Assembly (NCBI RefSeq): GCF_008973715.1
Contig: NZ_WBOL01000011.1
Span: 62,001-126,000, forward strand
Direction of reading: 5' to 3'
From: Nitrincola schmidtii
GTDB lineage: Bacteria > Pseudomonadota > Gammaproteobacteria > Pseudomonadales > Balneatricaceae
DNA: 64,000 nucleotides
Part shown: piece after piece, positions 62,576 to 64,000 of the stretch
Layout: each line of letters starts with the position of its first letter
Position numbering within the stretch: the first letter of the stretch is position 1
The notes under the pieces: model-generated
Databases searched by the model: none
What the model was told of the DNA's origin: nothing
Seen by the model: the letters and a program-made list of their open reading frames with translations, nothing else
Made by a program: the position numbers and the translations under genes

Positions 62576-64000
62576 ATGTCTATCAATGATTTCGAATATG
62601 TAGAGCCGGCATCACGGATGCAATTGGCTGAAAAGCTCAGTCATATGACCAGCTATTCTGCCTTCATGATCCTATTGCTAGGAGAGGAAGGCAGTGGTCG
62701 TTCTACGCTGTTGGATCAGCTAGAAGAACTGCATGAACCACGCACTCAGCGCCTGGCTAGGATTGATCTTAGCGAAAAAACCGATGTGAGTCGTTTGTTG
62801 TTGGCCTTAGTGGACGCCATGCAATTAGATGCAGGCTTGCTTACCGACAATCGTCTGCGCTTAGCTGCGGTGCATAAACAGGTGCGTTCCTTATCAGAAG
62901 TGGGCATTTCTTTGCACTTGTACATCGATGATGCTGACTTTTTAACCGATAATGGGCTTGAATTGCTGTTAAGTCTATTTCAGCTCGGTGATTCCGCTCC
63001 TCGTATTTTACTGTCAGCTTCGACAGAGTTTGAACAGCGTGCAATCGATAAGGGCATACTGGATCGATTTGAAAATAAAGTCCATATTCAGCGCCTGGCA
63101 CCCTTTGAAGAAGATGAAGTCGAAGATTTTGCTCTATCGTTGCTACCAGCACACATAGAGCTAACACCTAAGCAGTTGAAAAAGTTAGTTGAGCTGAGCA
63201 ACGGCTATCCTGGCAATATTATTGCCTCTGTAGAGACCCTGTTGCGTCAAGGTGGCGGGAAGTCAGCCGTTAAAAGCTTCCCGATACCTCCAGTGCATTT
63301 GGCAGCGGTTGCCGGTATCTTGATGGTAATCACAGGTTTTGCGGTATGGCATTACCTGCCTAGCTCGCCCACCGAGACGGAAACCACAACCCGCATTCAA
63401 GTCATCCCTGAACCAGTTGCGGTGAATACTCAACAGGCTGCCGTAGAGATTGAAGTACGCGAAACCCTTGCGCAACGTTTGGCGGAACAAGAAGCCCGCT
63501 TAGAAGAGGAGCCATTGGAGTTTCCATTGTTAGAAAGCGTGGTGGAAACAGGCGTTGAAACAGAAACAGTCAGCGAAGATCCCGTTGCAGAAGTTGAAAT
63601 GTCTGATTCAGTGGTTGTCGAAGAGCCTGTAGTCGCAACCGTAACTGCGCCTGCACCGCAAGTGGTCTCACCCGCACCGACTCCAGCACCCACACCAGTA
63701 CCAACGCCTGAACCGGTATCTCAAGCGCCTGCCCCTGCTGCGACGCCAACTCCAGCTCCGACTCCAGCGCAAGCACCGCCACCTGTTCAGAGATCTGAAC
63801 CGCCTACTGCTAGCGTAACAGAAGCAGCGCAACCGGTAGCGAGACCCACAGTAGCAGCAGGAAATAATGCCGAGCAACTACTTAGCTGGCCAGATAACGG
63901 TTTTACCCTACAAATGCTGGGGGCACGTTCGGAAGAAAGTGTGATAAGATTCATAAATTCACAAGCTCAGCCACAACGTTTTTATCGGTTTGTAACCTTG
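62576..64000 (+). CDS. damX: DamX-like AAA/SPOR-domain cell division protein (cut by right edge)
   Basis: The reading frame is open from ATG 62576 to the window end, 475 residues. An N-terminal ExeA-like AAA domain has P-loop GEEGSGRST (36-44) and LYIDDADFL (Walker B). A membrane helix follows at about 239-260 (LAAVAGILMVITGFAVW), then a long acidic and Pro/Ala-rich periplasmic linker with APTPAPTPVPTPEP-type repeats. The start of a SPOR domain (FTLQMLGARSEESVIRFI) begins near 441. SPOR domains bind denuded septal peptidoglycan. AGGGA precedes the ATG. The C-terminus lies outside the window. Confidence 0.9.
   Translation, partial: MSINDFEYVEPASRMQLAEKLSHMTSYSAFMILLLGEEGSGRSTLLDQLEELHEPRTQRLARIDLSEKTDVSRLLLALVDAMQLDAGLLTDNRLRLAAVHKQVRSLSEVGISLHLYIDDADFLTDNGLELLLSLFQLGDSAPRILLSASTEFEQRAIDKGILDRFENKVHIQRLAPFEEDEVEDFALSLLPAHIELTPKQLKKLVELSNGYPGNIIASVETLLRQGGGKSAVKSFPIPPVHLAAVAGILMVITGFAVWHYLPSSPTETETTTRIQVIPEPVAVNTQQAAVEIEVRETLAQRLAEQEARLEEEPLEFPLLESVVETGVETETVSEDPVAEVEMSDSVVVEEPVVATVTAPAPQVVSPAPTPAPTPVPTPEPVSQAPAPAATPTPAPTPAQAPPPVQRSEPPTASVTEAAQPVARPTVAAGNNAEQLLSWPDNGFTLQMLGARSEESVIRFINSQAQPQRFYRFVTL

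Noticed and set aside
63640..63790. Repeat array or minisatellite in the right-hand gene
   Set aside because: The repeats encode the Pro/Ala-rich linker of the DamX-like protein; they are codon-level low complexity, not an independent repeat element.

Overview
The window looks like a stretch of core chromosome from a gammaproteobacterium, most plausibly an Oceanospirillales-type marine or aquatic bacterium. The basis is gene order and protein similarity recognised by eye, without any search: zapA-ssrS-fau, pepP-ubiH-ubiI, rppH-ptsP, lgt-thyA-folA, birA-coaX-tRNAs-tufB-trpT-secE-nusG, and pilMNOPQ-aroKB-damX are all orders familiar from Pseudomonas and its relatives. Base composition is moderate and even. 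I see no phage, insertion sequence, CRISPR array, toxin cassette or other accessory island, and no rRNA operon.

Left part (1-21050). A truncated chemoreceptor gene runs off the left edge. It is followed by an AEC-family transporter, an HDOD-domain regulator, a 41-residue membrane peptide, and the fau-6S RNA-zapA-coiled-coil cluster on the minus strand. Then come a UPF0149 protein, pepP and two ubiquinone-pathway flavin hydroxylases, the glycine cleavage genes gcvT-gcvH (no gcvP here), rlmI, an HAD phosphatase, rppH, ptsP (nitrogen PTS enzyme I), a TSUP transporter, lgt, thyA, folA, birA, coaX and a short membrane peptide.

Middle part (21180-53410). This is the translation and transcription superblock. 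Four tRNAs (Thr-Tyr-Gly-Thr) and tufB are followed by tRNA-Trp, secE, nusG, rplKAJL, rpoBC, rpsL, rpsG, fusA, a second tuf, then the S10, spc and alpha ribosomal protein operons including secY, rpmJ and rpoA. Several sigma-70-type promoters can be read directly (upstream of the tRNA-tufB unit, tRNA-Trp, rpsJ, rpsM and probably rpsL). Most carry a GC-rich stretch just after the -10 element, as expected for stringently controlled genes. Stem-loops mark unit ends (after nusG, before rpsL, after tufA, after rplQ) and probable attenuation or processing sites (rplL-rpoB, rpoB-rpoC, rpsQ-rplN, rplN-rplX). The two tuf genes are nearly identical.

Right part (53489-64000). Divergent from each other are mrcA (penicillin-binding protein 1A) and the type IV pilus assembly operon pilMNOPQ, which runs on into aroK, aroB and a DamX-like SPOR-domain protein cut by the right edge. 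This joins peptidoglycan synthesis, pilus secretin assembly, the shikimate pathway and cell division.

I found no convincing new multi-gene system. The points most worth a second look are small: a 41-residue membrane peptide whose stop overlaps that of fau, a 47-residue membrane peptide after coaX that looks like the anchor of a SPOR protein without its SPOR domain, and several structured intercistronic regions in the ribosomal superblock.
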